The notes below the pieces were generated by a model, which did no database searches, was not told the origin of the DNA, and was given only the letters and a program-made list of their open reading frames with translations. This document shows, in pieces, positions 26,075 through 34,191 of a DNA stretch of 64,000 nucleotides. Position 1 is the stretch's first letter; the number at the start of each line of letters is the position of its first letter. Location of the stretch: NCBI RefSeq assembly GCF_014649695.1, contig NZ_BMTN01000007.1, positions 1 to 64,000 on the forward strand. The letters run 5' to 3'. The translations under genes and the position numbers were made by a program. Origin of the DNA: Streptomyces kurssanovii. GTDB lineage: Bacteria; Actinomycetota; Actinomycetes; Streptomycetales; Streptomycetaceae.

Positions 26075-28290
26075 GCGTTGATTTCAAGGAATTCTTCGGT
26101 CCAGGCAACGACATCACGCCCACACGGGTAGGACCGGACTTTCAACTCATACTCGATAATTTCATGGCAGGTATCCAGCAGCGCCAGATCGGATTCCTGC
26201 CGCGAAGTTCTCAAGGCCGTCTGTGGTGGTACGGCTTCGCACCTACCTCGCGCCAGCGGCGCGAGACACTCGCCATCCTCGACAGTTGGATCGGCCCCAC
26301 CTTCAGCGACCTGCCCCGCCACCGTGGTGCCCTCAACCCGACTGATCCATTCGACGCCGTACTGGCAAACGCATCTGTCAAGCCCCTGCGCTTTGAAGTA
26401 CTGCCCCGCCGGACAGCGGACTCGGAGGAGTGGAAAGACGCGCGAGGCCAGGTACGCGACGCCCTGCTGGTGCTCACTAGACTCCTCAACGGCCGACCGC
26501 CCTCGGAGTTCGACGCCCCCCGTACGACTGTCGAGGTCCTCGACGACCTCGGACACGCCATCGCTGCCCGCGACCGTACCGTGGCCTTGGCCTGCCTGCG
26601 CGAACTTGAGGCGACCGCCGATCTCGACCAGGCGAACCTAGCCTTCCTGCGACTACGACTCTTCGCCGGGCTTGAAGACTGGAAGGCCGTTCTCGCGGAC
26701 CGGGACCTCGACCACGTCCTTGCCATGCGCCGCCCCCTGAGCGTCACTCAAGTGATCCAGCAGGCGGCCTACGCCAGATGGTTCGCCCCGTACGACGCAG
26801 CAGGCAAAGAGGAAGAACTACTCGGTGCCGTTACCGCGCTCCCTGCAGCGTTCCGGCCACTGTTCTCGGGCACACCGAGAACGAGTCGGGCCCAGGCTGT
26901 CGTGGAGTTTCTCATCGAGGTCGAAGACGACGCCGGAGACGACACACTCAACCGACTCCTCGACGAAGCCGGCACGATCGAACTCGGTCTGCCCGCCCAC
27001 TTGCGCAATGTGCTGCACCTGCACCGAGAACAAAGTCCTCAGCACACCGCCCCGTCCGAGCCGTCCGCCCCTGTGGATCAGCTCGACGCCCCGAGCGAAT
27101 CGCCCCTGGAGCGCGCGACCGGGATGATGGCCCGGGGCGAACTTCAGGCAGCCATCGAACTCGTGCTGACGCTCGAACCGAGCCTGCACGCGGCATACCT
27201 GCTCCTGACCTGTGCGCGCGATCTGCAGTCACCACAGCAGGCAGCATTGGCACTTGAGTACATCTCCACGCATCACCTCCAAGGCTTGATCGACGGAGCG
27301 AGCGCACGCCTGCGGGATGATCTTGCCTGGTTGGAGCAGTTCACCCAGGCCGGGCCCCGCTTGGACTGGCGCACCTGGCTGGATGCTCTGGACGGGGACC
27401 ATGGCAGCGCAGCGCTGGCTGCCGGCCCCGAAATCACCGACGACTGGACGCCGCTGAGCAGCAGTGCGCTGTCCGCGTGGCTTCACGACGCGTCCGACGA
27501 GACACTGGGCAAACTCGGTGAACTCGGCGGCCAGTTCATGGCAGCGCACCGCGACATCTTTACTGAAGACGGAGCGGCCGAACTCAGTGAACGCATCCTC
27601 GCCGGTCTCGCACTCAGCGGTAAGAATTCGGCCGGCGTTCGGGTGCAGACCCAAGCCCTGCTGGACTATCTACTGTCTGCCAACCCTGCCTCCGCGGTGT
27701 TCGCGTCGGCGCTCGAGTGGACCGAGTTGATCGTCTCCGCGAACGTCTCCGCTGTGACCACGACGTGGGCGATCGACATACTGCAGGCGGCAACAGCTAC
27801 ATCGGCAGCAGCAACGAGCCCCGCTACCATTGAATTGTTCTACAAAATCACCAACACGGTCAGGCCGTTCAAGACAGCCCTGAACCCAACCGACCTTGAG
27901 GCCATCAAGCTCGTAGCCAGCGAACTGGGAGCCGGTGTCCCGGAAGACTTGCTCGCCGACCAAGTACAGGATGCCGACCCCGGAGCGCCCTACCGCTACC
28001 TGCAAGACTCAAAGGTGGTGCTGTACTCCCTCACCGAGTCGGCCACCACCCGGGCTGCACAGATACTGCGCATCCTGGTACCCAAGATCGACATCGAGAC
28101 GAGCGCTGAACACGATGGCAGCAGTAAACTTGCCGCACAGGCAGCCAACGCTGACGTCTTTGTCGTGGTGACCGCATCGGCAAAGCATGCCGCCACTGAC
28201 TTCATCGCTGCCAAGCGTGGGACACGACCGGTAGTGCTCGTCAACTCACGTGGCTCATCGGCGATTTTGCGTGAACTGGCGGAAGGGTGA
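26071..28290 (+). CDS. dpdD: DpdD-like protein, last gene of the restriction operon
   Basis: The 739-residue protein has a helical, repeat-like middle (about 150-500) and no clear nuclease motif. The last 75 residues, with IDIETSAEHDGSS, then ADVFVVVTASAKHAATDFI and VLVNSRGSSAILREL, resemble a small Rossmann-like DUF2325-type domain. Assignment as DpdD comes from size and position in an otherwise complete set. It starts in an ATGA overlap with dpdK and is followed by a strong terminator 46 bp past the stop. Its role in restriction is known only genetically. Confidence 0.62.
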   Translation: MSVDFKEFFGPGNDITPTRVGPDFQLILDNFMAGIQQRQIGFLPRSSQGRLWWYGFAPTSRQRRETLAILDSWIGPTFSDLPRHRGALNPTDPFDAVLANASVKPLRFEVLPRRTADSEEWKDARGQVRDALLVLTRLLNGRPPSEFDAPRTTVEVLDDLGHAIAARDRTVALACLRELEATADLDQANLAFLRLRLFAGLEDWKAVLADRDLDHVLAMRRPLSVTQVIQQAAYARWFAPYDAAGKEEELLGAVTALPAAFRPLFSGTPRTSRAQAVVEFLIEVEDDAGDDTLNRLLDEAGTIELGLPAHLRNVLHLHREQSPQHTAPSEPSAPVDQLDAPSESPLERATGMMARGELQAAIELVLTLEPSLHAAYLLLTCARDLQSPQQAALALEYISTHHLQGLIDGASARLRDDLAWLEQFTQAGPRLDWRTWLDALDGDHGSAALAAGPEITDDWTPLSSSALSAWLHDASDETLGKLGELGGQFMAAHRDIFTEDGAAELSERILAGLALSGKNSAGVRVQTQALLDYLLSANPASAVFASALEWTELIVSANVSAVTTTWAIDILQAATATSAAATSPATIELFYKITNTVRPFKTALNPTDLEAIKLVASELGAGVPEDLLADQVQDADPGAPYRYLQDSKVVLYSLTESATTRAAQILRILVPKIDIETSAEHDGSSKLAAQAANADVFVVVTASAKHAATDFIAAKRGTRPVVLVNSRGSSAILRELAEG

Positions 28291-28335
28291 TGGTCCACAA
28301 CGCAGCTGGCTAACGCTTCTCCCGCACGTTCGGGA

Positions 28336-28369
28336 AGCCCAGTCCGAGGCGACCGCCTCGGACTGGGCT
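28336..28369 (+). terminator. Strong terminator after the Dpd restriction operon
   Basis: A perfect 15-bp stem (AGCCCAGTCCGAGGC and its complement) closes a GACC loop, 46 bp after the stop of the last dpd gene. It marks the right end of the Dpd operon. Confidence 0.8.
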
Positions 28370-28394
28370 CTGGGGTTATCCAGGGAGGGCTAGG

Positions 28395-28511
28395 TTGTGC
28401 AAGGTGTGCGATGCCGAGCATCGCACGGTGAACCTGCAGCCCTGGGACACGTGTCCGGAGGGCCCTTCGGACTCCGACATTTGCCCAGGTCACAGGCTCG
28501 TAACCAGTTGA
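28395..28511 (+). CDS. Possible 38-residue cysteine-rich small protein
   Basis: A TTG preceded by GGGAGG opens a short frame beginning LCKVCDAEHR and containing WDTCPEG and DICPGH, so four cysteines are arranged as CxxC plus two more. It reads like a small zinc-binding protein rather than noise. The start codon is weak and no domain is assigned. A hairpin (28406-28426) lies inside the frame. Confidence 0.3.
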   Translation: MCKVCDAEHRTVNLQPWDTCPEGPSDSDICPGHRLVTS

Positions 28512-28843
28512 TGCCACGCAATCCGTCCGCAGGTAGTCCACGGCTGACCTGTGTGTTAGGGCGCCGGCAGCTAAATCTTCAGTGAGTCAGATGTACGTAC
28601 GCACCGGGGAATACCGGGACTGTTGACGCATAGATGTCAACCGCCATGCCCGCACAGCTCCCTGGGTGTCACCAAAATGACCAAGGAGGAGGCTGAAGCG
28701 CAGAAGCTCAGTCAGTGTGGGAGCTGCAAGTTATAGGTCTGTGGGTCGCGGGGACAGGAGCCGCGCAGACCTGAACACTCCCTATCCGCTCAGGCCCGGC
28801 GAGCGAGCGCCGACGGACGCGTTGTGCTGCACAAGGAGGAGAT
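28512..28843. other. Gene-free stretch before the DUF262 stub
   Basis: No credible coding region is seen in these 330 bp. The right end supplies a consensus AAGGAGG (28832-28838) for the truncated DUF262 frame. Confidence 0.4.
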
Positions 28844-28969
28844 ATGGCGACCGAGACTTTCAGCATCGACAAGCGGCCCTTGCGGGATTTGCTGCGGCAG
28901 GTCGAGGCGGGGAAGATCCAGCCGGGCCAGCCGTACAGCTCGGGGGTGGCGGCGTTGGTCTGCCCGTAG
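28844..28969 (+). pseudogene. N-terminal stub of a DUF262 (GmrS-like) defence gene
   Basis: An ATG with a consensus AAGGAGG opens a 41-codon frame. Its first 26 residues (FSIDKRPLRDLLRQVEAGKIQ) match the start of DUF262 proteins, the GTPase-like part of GmrSD-type restriction enzymes that cut modified DNA. After KIQ, about 28920, the DUF262 pattern (LPDFQR) is lost because the sequence joins an antisense fragment of another gene. The rest of the gene is absent. Confidence 0.6.
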
Positions 28970-29135
28970 GAGACGAACCGCTCCTTGGGCACGTCCAGCT
29001 TGCCGCGCGCCTTCCAGTAGGAGGGGCGCAGGAAGTCGGTCGAGATGTACTTCGGCGGCACGGGGATGGAGTCCGGATCTTCCGCTTGGCCGGCTCGTCC
29101 GGGGCGGCGTCCTCCTTGCGCTGGAGGTCCTACAC
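28918..29135 (-). pseudogene. Fragment of a BREX-2 pglX-like methyltransferase gene
   Basis: Read leftward, one frame gives DLQRKEDAAPDEPAKRK, then after a frameshift near 29075 another gives VPPKYISTDFLRPSYWKARG, KLDVPKERFVSYG and ELYGWPGW. This is the conserved segment I know from PglX of BREX-2. Both ends are missing and a frameshift breaks it. Its left end abuts the DUF262 stub head to head. Confidence 0.55.
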
Positions 29136-29301
29136 CTCCTCCGGAGCCCCCTTGTATCCAACACATTTATGCTGGTCAGAGCGCCTTAGCTGCACTCACG
29201 GGAGCGGCCAGTCCGCGGATGGGCCACGAGATGCTCTCCAGAGCCAGCTTGGTGACAGCCGAGGGCTACACCCATGTGGCTTGGCTCTGGGTCCTGCGCT
29301 T

Positions 29302-30117
29302 CTAGTGGCACCCGCCAGGTGGGCAGGGGTTGTAGCAGCCGCCGGGCGGGCATCCACCCTTGTCACCCGGGTCGTAGTCGTCACTGCTGCCGCTGCCTCC
29401 CGTGCTGCTGCTGCTGTCGTCGTCTTCAGGCTGCCCGACGTCGGGGGCGACGTAGTCAGGGTCTTTCGTAGGGTCCTTGTAGGTCCCCTTCGACGACGGG
29501 CACGCCTCACCCTTTTCTACGGCGTCCAGGGTGACTTCAGGGGTGTTCACCAGGGCAGTCCCTGGCTCGACGCTCTGGAAGCACACTTTCCAGTTCGCGT
29601 AGCCTCCGGACACGTTGTCAGTGTCGTAGGCGCTTTCGTCCAGGTACGCCGCTGCGATGTCGACGTCACCTGCGACGTCCTTCAGCCTGTCGACTGCCTC
29701 GGCGTAGGTCGTACCCGTGATGTTGGGCATCTTTGGCCAGGGGATTGGTTGGCCGTCTTTCTTCGGGCACGGTGCCCCGTTCGGCACGGCGGCGAAGTCG
29801 ACCTTGCTCAAGGTTGCCTTCTCGAAGCACACCGCCCAATCACCACCGGGCGCCTGGTTATTGTCGCTGGCGTCGTGGAAGGCTACGAGCAATCCGGTTT
29901 GTTGCACCTGGTTCCGGGCGGTGTCGACGAGTGCCCCGACTTGGCTCCCAGGTGGGCTCGGGGTCGCTGTTACGGTCGCCGTAGCTGTCACTTTGGGCGC
30001 CGGTTCCTCACTGTCGTCGTCGCAATCGCCACTGCACGATCCCAACAGGAACAGAAGCAGCACCCCAGCCAGGATGGCTATGGCGCCCCAACCGATCTTT
30101 CCCTTGCTCATTCCCAA
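29302..30117 (-). CDS. Membrane-anchored protein with PASTA-like repeats
   Basis: The 271-residue protein has an N-terminal membrane segment (IGWGAIAILAGVLLLFLLG) ending in GSC, a possible lipobox. A TVTAT-rich linker follows, then two PASTA-like segments, each with a valine/isoleucine-rich start and paired cysteines (WAVCFEKA..CP and WKVCFQSV..CP). MPNITGTTYAEAVDRLKD links them. The tail repeats GGCPPGGC-type motifs. AAGGAGG lies 11 nt before a TTG at 30117 and 17 nt before an ATG at 30111; I use the TTG. An extracytoplasmic role is likely; the ligand is unknown. Confidence 0.6.
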   Translation of the reverse strand: MGMSKGKIGWGAIAILAGVLLLFLLGSCSGDCDDDSEEPAPKVTATATVTATPSPPGSQVGALVDTARNQVQQTGLLVAFHDASDNNQAPGGDWAVCFEKATLSKVDFAAVPNGAPCPKKDGQPIPWPKMPNITGTTYAEAVDRLKDVAGDVDIAAAYLDESAYDTDNVSGGYANWKVCFQSVEPGTALVNTPEVTLDAVEKGEACPSSKGTYKDPTKDPDYVAPDVGQPEDDDSSSSTGGSGSSDDYDPGDKGGCPPGGCYNPCPPGGCH

Positions 30118-30273
30118 TGTGGTGATGACCTCCTTGCAGCGGGTGGTACCCGGCGTAGGCCTGTGGAGGGGCGCAGGCGGTTGATCGATCGCGGTTCCGT
30201 TCGGATGAGAGCGTCAGTGTGCCCGCTTCCCGTAGCCGCCCGTGAATGTTCTGGACTTCCGCTGTCCGCCGAC

Positions 30274-30297
30274 GTTGATGTCACCGGTGGATGTCAG
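30274..30297. repeat. Paired GATGTCA motif, copy 1
   Basis: GTTGATGTCA is followed after 5 bp by GATGTCAG; GTCA cores are 13 bp apart. The same pair recurs at 31176, 31715, 34319 and 35927. The form resembles arm-type sites of tyrosine integrases. No tRNA remnant is visible next to this copy. Confidence 0.55.
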
Positions 30298-30393
30298 CAC
30301 CCTCGAAACGAACGGCACGCATCCACGGCCACCCTTGCCTGATGACGAAGCCCTCGCGCCTTCCGCCGGGAGGGGCACCTTGTATGACTTGCG

Positions 30394-30900
30394 CTATTCG
30401 CAGGCGACGCCGTCACCGTCACGGTCCAGGTGCCTGCCGTAGCCCGCATCCCCCGTGCGGATCGGAGCGGCACCAGTTGCGCGCACCTCGGTGCAGTTCG
30501 CGTAAAAGGCCGAACCGCCAGACCCACTGCCGTCGTCGCTGCCGCCCGCAGCGGGGGCCACGGCGACACGGACGGTCTTCGTCTTCGTCACGGTCGGCGC
30601 AGGTTCCGGCTCGGCCCTCACCGTCTCCGTGGCGGCCGGCGCCGGAGTGGCTGTGACCGTCGCCGTCACCGTTGCAGCAGGTGCCGCCTTCTTGCTCGCT
30701 GCGGTGTCGGTCTTCGTCTCGCCGTCAGACCCGGCGACCATGCCAATGGAGAACACCATCAGCGCAGCCGGGATCAAGATCCGCTTACGTGCCCACTTCG
30801 GGCGCTCCGGCTGCGGAGTCGGAGGCGTGTACGGGCTGGGGCCCCCAGAGGCGGGCGGCTGGCCCCAAGGGGGCTGCTGCGACAGCGGGTTGTGCGACAT
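30394..30900 (-). CDS. Membrane-anchored excalibur calcium-binding domain protein
   Basis: The 168-residue protein has a proline-rich cytoplasmic start (QQPPWGQPPAS), a membrane segment (ILIPAALMVFSIGMVAG), an alanine/threonine-rich linker and a C-terminal excalibur domain. That domain shows FYANCTEVRA, then DRDGDGVACE, the calcium-binding end motif. The ATG at 30900 follows GGGGGA. It shares the TVTAT linker style with the neighbouring PASTA-like gene, so both probably act at the cell surface. The gene is common on Streptomyces accessory DNA. Confidence 0.75.
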   Translation of the reverse strand: MSHNPLSQQPPWGQPPASGGPSPYTPPTPQPERPKWARKRILIPAALMVFSIGMVAGSDGETKTDTAASKKAAPAATVTATVTATPAPAATETVRAEPEPAPTVTKTKTVRVAVAPAAGGSDDGSGSGGSAFYANCTEVRATGAAPIRTGDAGYGRHLDRDGDGVACE

Positions 30901-31048
30901 GGATCCCCCAAGGGACGCGACGAAGGAAGCCGACCGTAGCGGATACACCGCTGGATACTGGGCAGTTTCGCCAGATAGGGGAACCTCGCCAAGCTTCAAT
31001 CTCAGAGGGCGAGGCCCGGAGACGTTCGACCTCGACGAAGTCTGCGCA

Positions 31049-31096
31049 GGTACCCCCGCCGGATTCAATCCCGCGACACCCGCTTTAGGAGTTCGA
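31049..31096 (-). repeat. tRNA-Arg(CCT) 3'-half remnant
   Basis: Read leftward, CTCCTAAAGCGGGTGTCG covers an anticodon loop with CCT, and is followed by a T-arm-like segment (GCGGGATTGAATCCGGC) and GGGGGTACC. The 5' half is absent. This is what an integrating element leaves at a tRNA attachment site. A paired GATGTCA motif lies about 80 bp to the right. Confidence 0.5.
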
Positions 31097-31175
31097 TCAA
31101 CGCGGCCTCGCGAGCCTCCGATGCCTGGGAAGCAAGGCTGTAGGGGAACGCTCGTAGCTGCTGCTGTCTGCCGTC

Positions 31176-31199
31176 GTTGATGTCAGGTGTGGATGTCAG
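31176..31199. repeat. Paired GATGTCA motif, copy 2
   Basis: GTTGATGTCA and GATGTCAG with GTCA cores 13 bp apart. The stop codon of the leftward cold-shock-like gene (31196-31198) is formed by this repeat. Confidence 0.55.
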
Positions 31200-31420
31200 G
31201 CTGGTTGAGGCACGATGTTCACCGCCCGATAGTCGTACCCGTCTTGCTTGAAGCCAGGGGCCTCCCACTGGAGGTTTACTCGCTGTCCCGGCGACAGCGT
31301 CCGGAACCCTTCCATCTGGATGTTGGAGTAGTGGCCCCAACAACCGCCGGGTGTCTCCGAGGAATCGAGCACGCCCCACCCTTCCTCGTCGCGCCACTCA
31401 CGGACAGTCGCAGTCACCAT
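31196..31420 (-). CDS. Cold-shock-domain-like small protein
   Basis: The 74-residue protein reads as a divergent cold-shock (OB-fold) domain: TATVREWRDEEGWGVLDS replaces the usual start, then CWGHYSNI replaces the VFVH-S-I segment, and GQRVNLQWE follows. The canonical RNP aromatic residues are only partly kept. A nucleic-acid or polysaccharide-binding role is possible. It is an isolated gene ending inside a paired repeat. Confidence 0.6.
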   Translation of the reverse strand: MVTATVREWRDEEGWGVLDSSETPGGCWGHYSNIQMEGFRTLSPGQRVNLQWEAPGFKQDGYDYRAVNIVPQPA

Positions 31421-31585
31421 GCGGGCAACCTTACGGGCTGCGTCTGCGCTGGCGTATCGGGAACCTCAGCTTGGGAAGCTAGGGTGCTCAAGAGGCGGTT
31501 CCCGCCCTGATCTGCAGCGGAACTGCCCCGGTGCCCGTCCGGCCGTTCTTCGATACCCCGGCGTTGCCCGTAGTTCCCCGCAGGA

Positions 31586-31605
31586 TCTGGCACAGGTCTG
31601 GCATG
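31586..31605. repeat. Paired TGGCAC motif, copy A
   Basis: TCTGGCACAGG and TCTGGCATG are in direct repeat with an 11-bp period, preceded by GTTCCCCG. A related pair lies at 32755. Confidence 0.45.
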
Positions 31606-31714
31606 GACCTCTCCGTCCCGAACCACTAGCTGCATGGTGATTACGGCTCGGCTACTGGTCGTGGGTCTTCAAGGGCCTGTCTGCAACTGGGCGCCACTGC
31701 GTGCCGGTGCCATC

Positions 31715-31737
31715 GTTGACGTCACGTTTGGTGTCAG
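31715..31737. repeat. Paired GATGTCA motif, copy 3 (variant)
   Basis: GTTGACGTCA followed by GGTGTCAG, with GTCA cores 12 bp apart. This copy has diverged from the other four at two positions. Confidence 0.45.
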
Positions 31738-31893
31738 GTGGCAGTGGTCTTCACTGTCTGCTTCGCACGTCTCTTTCGATGCCAACTGCATCCGAAGTAT
31801 CTGACGCCTCATGAAAGGCACCAACCGATAGGAAATGTGTCATGCTCGTACCCGAGGCGCCAACCAGGCAGTCAGACCGTACGGTTGCGCCGT

Positions 31894-32469
31894 GTGATCG
31901 CTAATCTGTGGGGGCACCAGGTGATCCAATTCGTCGTGCCAATCGCCATCTCTGTCGGCATGGCCCTCCTGAATCGTGGAAATGCCACCGAAAGTCGTTG
32001 GGAGCTCGCTGATAAGTCTGCAAGCGAAACCGACCAGGAACTTGACTCGCTTGAGCGCGTTGGCGTGTACGCGAATAGCGCTAACGCTGCCATCAAATTT
32101 GAGAGGACTGTTTCACGACAATGGCAGCGCTCTGTGGCGTGGGACATTAAGGCAGCGATGCAGGCGGCAGTAACAGCGAAAATCCCGGTGGCCGAGGCTG
32201 AGTTGACGGCCTCTCTTGAACTGCACCTAGGCACGGTGACCACGGAGCAGTACGCCTCATCCCAGCGAATTCTCGTGGACATTCAGCCTGGCTCACGTGT
32301 TGAGATCCTTGTGAACTGGTATCGACAGATCCAGACAGGGACGCTTTCATTGATCAAAGAGGTGGCCGACTCATCCAACGTCCGGCCAGCCCACTTGACG
32401 GTGCCGTACCGTGAGGTTTCGGGGATGATCGCAGAGGTGCACGTCAACGATCTTCCGGCGCTTCACTAA
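31894..32469 (+). CDS. Unknown protein with N-terminal hydrophobic segment
   Basis: I take the GTG at 31894 as start, giving 191 residues. VIQFVVPIAISVGMALL is a possible membrane or signal segment. The rest alternates short polar strands (WDIKAAMQAAV, LTASLELHLGTV) and includes LVDIQPGSRVEILVNWY. That pattern loosely recalls beta-rich pore-forming proteins of the ETX/MTX2 kind, but I cannot support the assignment. GC content is lower than in the core genes, consistent with transfer. It stands alone. Confidence 0.5.
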   Translation: MIANLWGHQVIQFVVPIAISVGMALLNRGNATESRWELADKSASETDQELDSLERVGVYANSANAAIKFERTVSRQWQRSVAWDIKAAMQAAVTAKIPVAEAELTASLELHLGTVTTEQYASSQRILVDIQPGSRVEILVNWYRQIQTGTLSLIKEVADSSNVRPAHLTVPYREVSGMIAEVHVNDLPALH

Positions 32470-32610
32470 CTGCAGCCACCGCATAGGGCCTGGAGGAGCA
32501 CGGTGAAACCAACGCCGGAGGGCGAGGGCGCAAGGCAGTAGAAGGGCGGCTCCTACTACAGGTGCTGCGACGGGATAGCGTCAAGCCTCCGGACCGTGAT
32601 CGGTCTGGGT

Positions 32611-32653
32611 CTTCGGCAGTATTCGAACCTGCGACACCCGCTTTAAGGAGCGA
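32611..32653 (-). repeat. tRNA-Arg(CCT)-like 3'-half remnant, second copy
   Basis: Leftward reading gives CTCCTTAAAGCGGGTGTCG, then a near-intact T-arm (GCAGGTTCGAATACTGC). It matches the remnant at 31049 but has one extra T in the anticodon loop and a mismatch in the T-stem, so it cannot be a functional tRNA. Confidence 0.55.
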
Positions 32654-32754
32654 GGTGGGGCGAGTTGGGGGCTGACCTGGGCAACGTTGGGTTCGGTGGC
32701 TGCGGCACATGAGCCCTGCTTGCAGCCGCCGTTCCCCGTGAGTCCCCGCTCTAT

Positions 32755-32773
32755 CTGGCACGCCTGTGGCACG
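32755..32773. repeat. Paired TGGCAC motif, copy B
   Basis: CTGGCACGCC and TGTGGCACG repeat with an 11-bp period, about 100 bp from the tRNA remnant at 32611, the same geometry as the GATGTCA pairs. Confidence 0.45.
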
Positions 32774-33437
32774 AGCTGACCCTCTCGATGCGAACTATCG
32801 GCGGGGCGGTCGCTGAGGTCTGCCAGGCTGCCCGTATAGCTCCTAGGAGCCCTGAAGGTCCACGGCGGTCGGACCGGTTGCTGTACTCCGCTGCTGTACA
32901 ACACGTCTGCCGGCACCGCCGAGTTCGCTCTCTGGCCCTCTACCTCACGTAGGCGCGGACCTCCGCTGGTGGCCATCTGGCGTTTCAGGGGTTCGGAGGT
33001 GACAGGCGGATCCCGTGAGCCGAGATGTCGCTCAGGTCTTGCAGGTCCATGCCCGCTCAACGACCGACCAGGTACGGCGGTCCGAGGTGGCGTCCGCTGA
33101 CGGTGAACCCACGGCAGCCGCGGTTTTCCATGGTTCCCTGCCTCATCTGGCGCGGTTGTATGGGTTCTGATCCGCAGCTCTGCCTGGATCGCTCAGAAAT
33201 GATCATAACCATTACCTGGTGGCCAAAAAGAGACGGAACCGAGTGGGATCAATTGTTCTAATTGCGGCACTTCCGTTCTGTACCGCACCCTGACTCTAGA
33301 GTAGCTGCCTCAATTCCACTTAGCCTGTCGGCCTACGGTCAGAAAAAGTTCCCGCCTGACTTCCGATCAAGCCGCATGAGTGGAATGCTCATCCCTAAAG
33401 TGAGATGGATGTATCCATCGCTTCGAGGGGGGAAATT

Positions 33438-34055
33438 GTGGCCGAGGTGGCTAAGAAACTTTCCGACGCTATTTCTGAACCGCTAACACGCGCCTACAGG
33501 GTCGGCGGATTCGGCTTGGCGTTCCTTCTGCTTGGTGCACTATTGATGTTGGGGGCCATTTTCAGGCATGGCGACACTCTATCCTATGCATTGGCTTGCG
33601 TTGGAATCATCCTGATAGCGGTGCCATGCTATTTCTTCTATGTGAAGGAAATCCAGCCGATCCGCAAGGCACAACAGGCTGTTGACCGGAATAAGGAAAT
33701 GATTGATCAGATTCAGGAGACTGCCCTATCACTGATGGAGCTATCTCTGCTGCTCCAGGCGCTCGCTTTTAAACATTCAGAACTTACCGCCGAAATGATA
33801 GGGGTTATTCGACCGAAGATTAAAGCAATCCCCGTGATTGGAAAGCTCGCCGATGGGCCGCTTTTATCCAGGCCCGAAGCTCTTGGTAAAGCGATTGTTG
33901 GCGCCACGCGCGGTTCTAAAGAACTGCTTGAGGACATTAATAGCGCACTACAGCAATCTGACATAAATCGCCTGAAGAAATACAAAAAGAAACTAGACCG
34001 ATTCAAGCGAAACATCAACCGCGCGCTCGCTGCCGGGAATATCGGTGAAGAGTAA
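33438..34055 (+). CDS. Two-TM membrane protein with coiled-coil tail
   Basis: The 205-residue protein starts at a GTG preceded by GAGGGGGGA; an upstream in-frame ATG lacks such a site. Two membrane segments (FGLAFLLLGALLMLGAIF and LACVGIILIAVPCYFFYV) are followed by a helical domain and a lysine-rich C-terminus. The base composition is clearly AT-richer than the rest of the window, with codons such as ATA and AAA common, indicating recent transfer. No family is recognised. Confidence 0.65.
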   Translation: MAEVAKKLSDAISEPLTRAYRVGGFGLAFLLLGALLMLGAIFRHGDTLSYALACVGIILIAVPCYFFYVKEIQPIRKAQQAVDRNKEMIDQIQETALSLMELSLLLQALAFKHSELTAEMIGVIRPKIKAIPVIGKLADGPLLSRPEALGKAIVGATRGSKELLEDINSALQQSDINRLKKYKKKLDRFKRNINRALAAGNIGEE

Positions 34056-34191
34056 GAAAGGTAGGGTAACGGAATCTCTCTACCGGTGTACGGGCTGAGC
34101 CGTCGGGCCGCACGCCCCGATGAAATAGGGAAACCCCTACGGAAAGTGTTGTCAACGCCCTCCAGGGCGGTCGCTGCGTAAGGCGTATTCT

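Larger units (their letters stand above)
31421..31893. other. Repeat-bearing gap between divergent genes
   Basis: This 470-bp stretch holds a paired TGGCAC motif at 31586-31605 and a variant paired GATGTCA motif at 31715-31737. No convincing coding region is present. It looks like layered attachment-site DNA. Confidence 0.4.
32470..33437. other. About 1 kb without a gene, with site remnants
   Basis: Contents are a tRNA 3'-half remnant (32611-32653), a paired TGGCAC motif (32755-32773) and a weaker TCTGGCGCGG near 33145. No frame has protein character. Confidence 0.4.

Noticed and set aside
28717-30342. 541-codon forward frame across the DUF262 stub and the PASTA-like gene
   Set aside because: It runs through unrelated segments and antisense to a real gene; no consistent protein character.
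32611-32653. A functional tRNA at the CTCCTTAAAGC site
   Set aside because: Only the 3' half exists, the anticodon loop has an extra base and the T-stem is mismatched.
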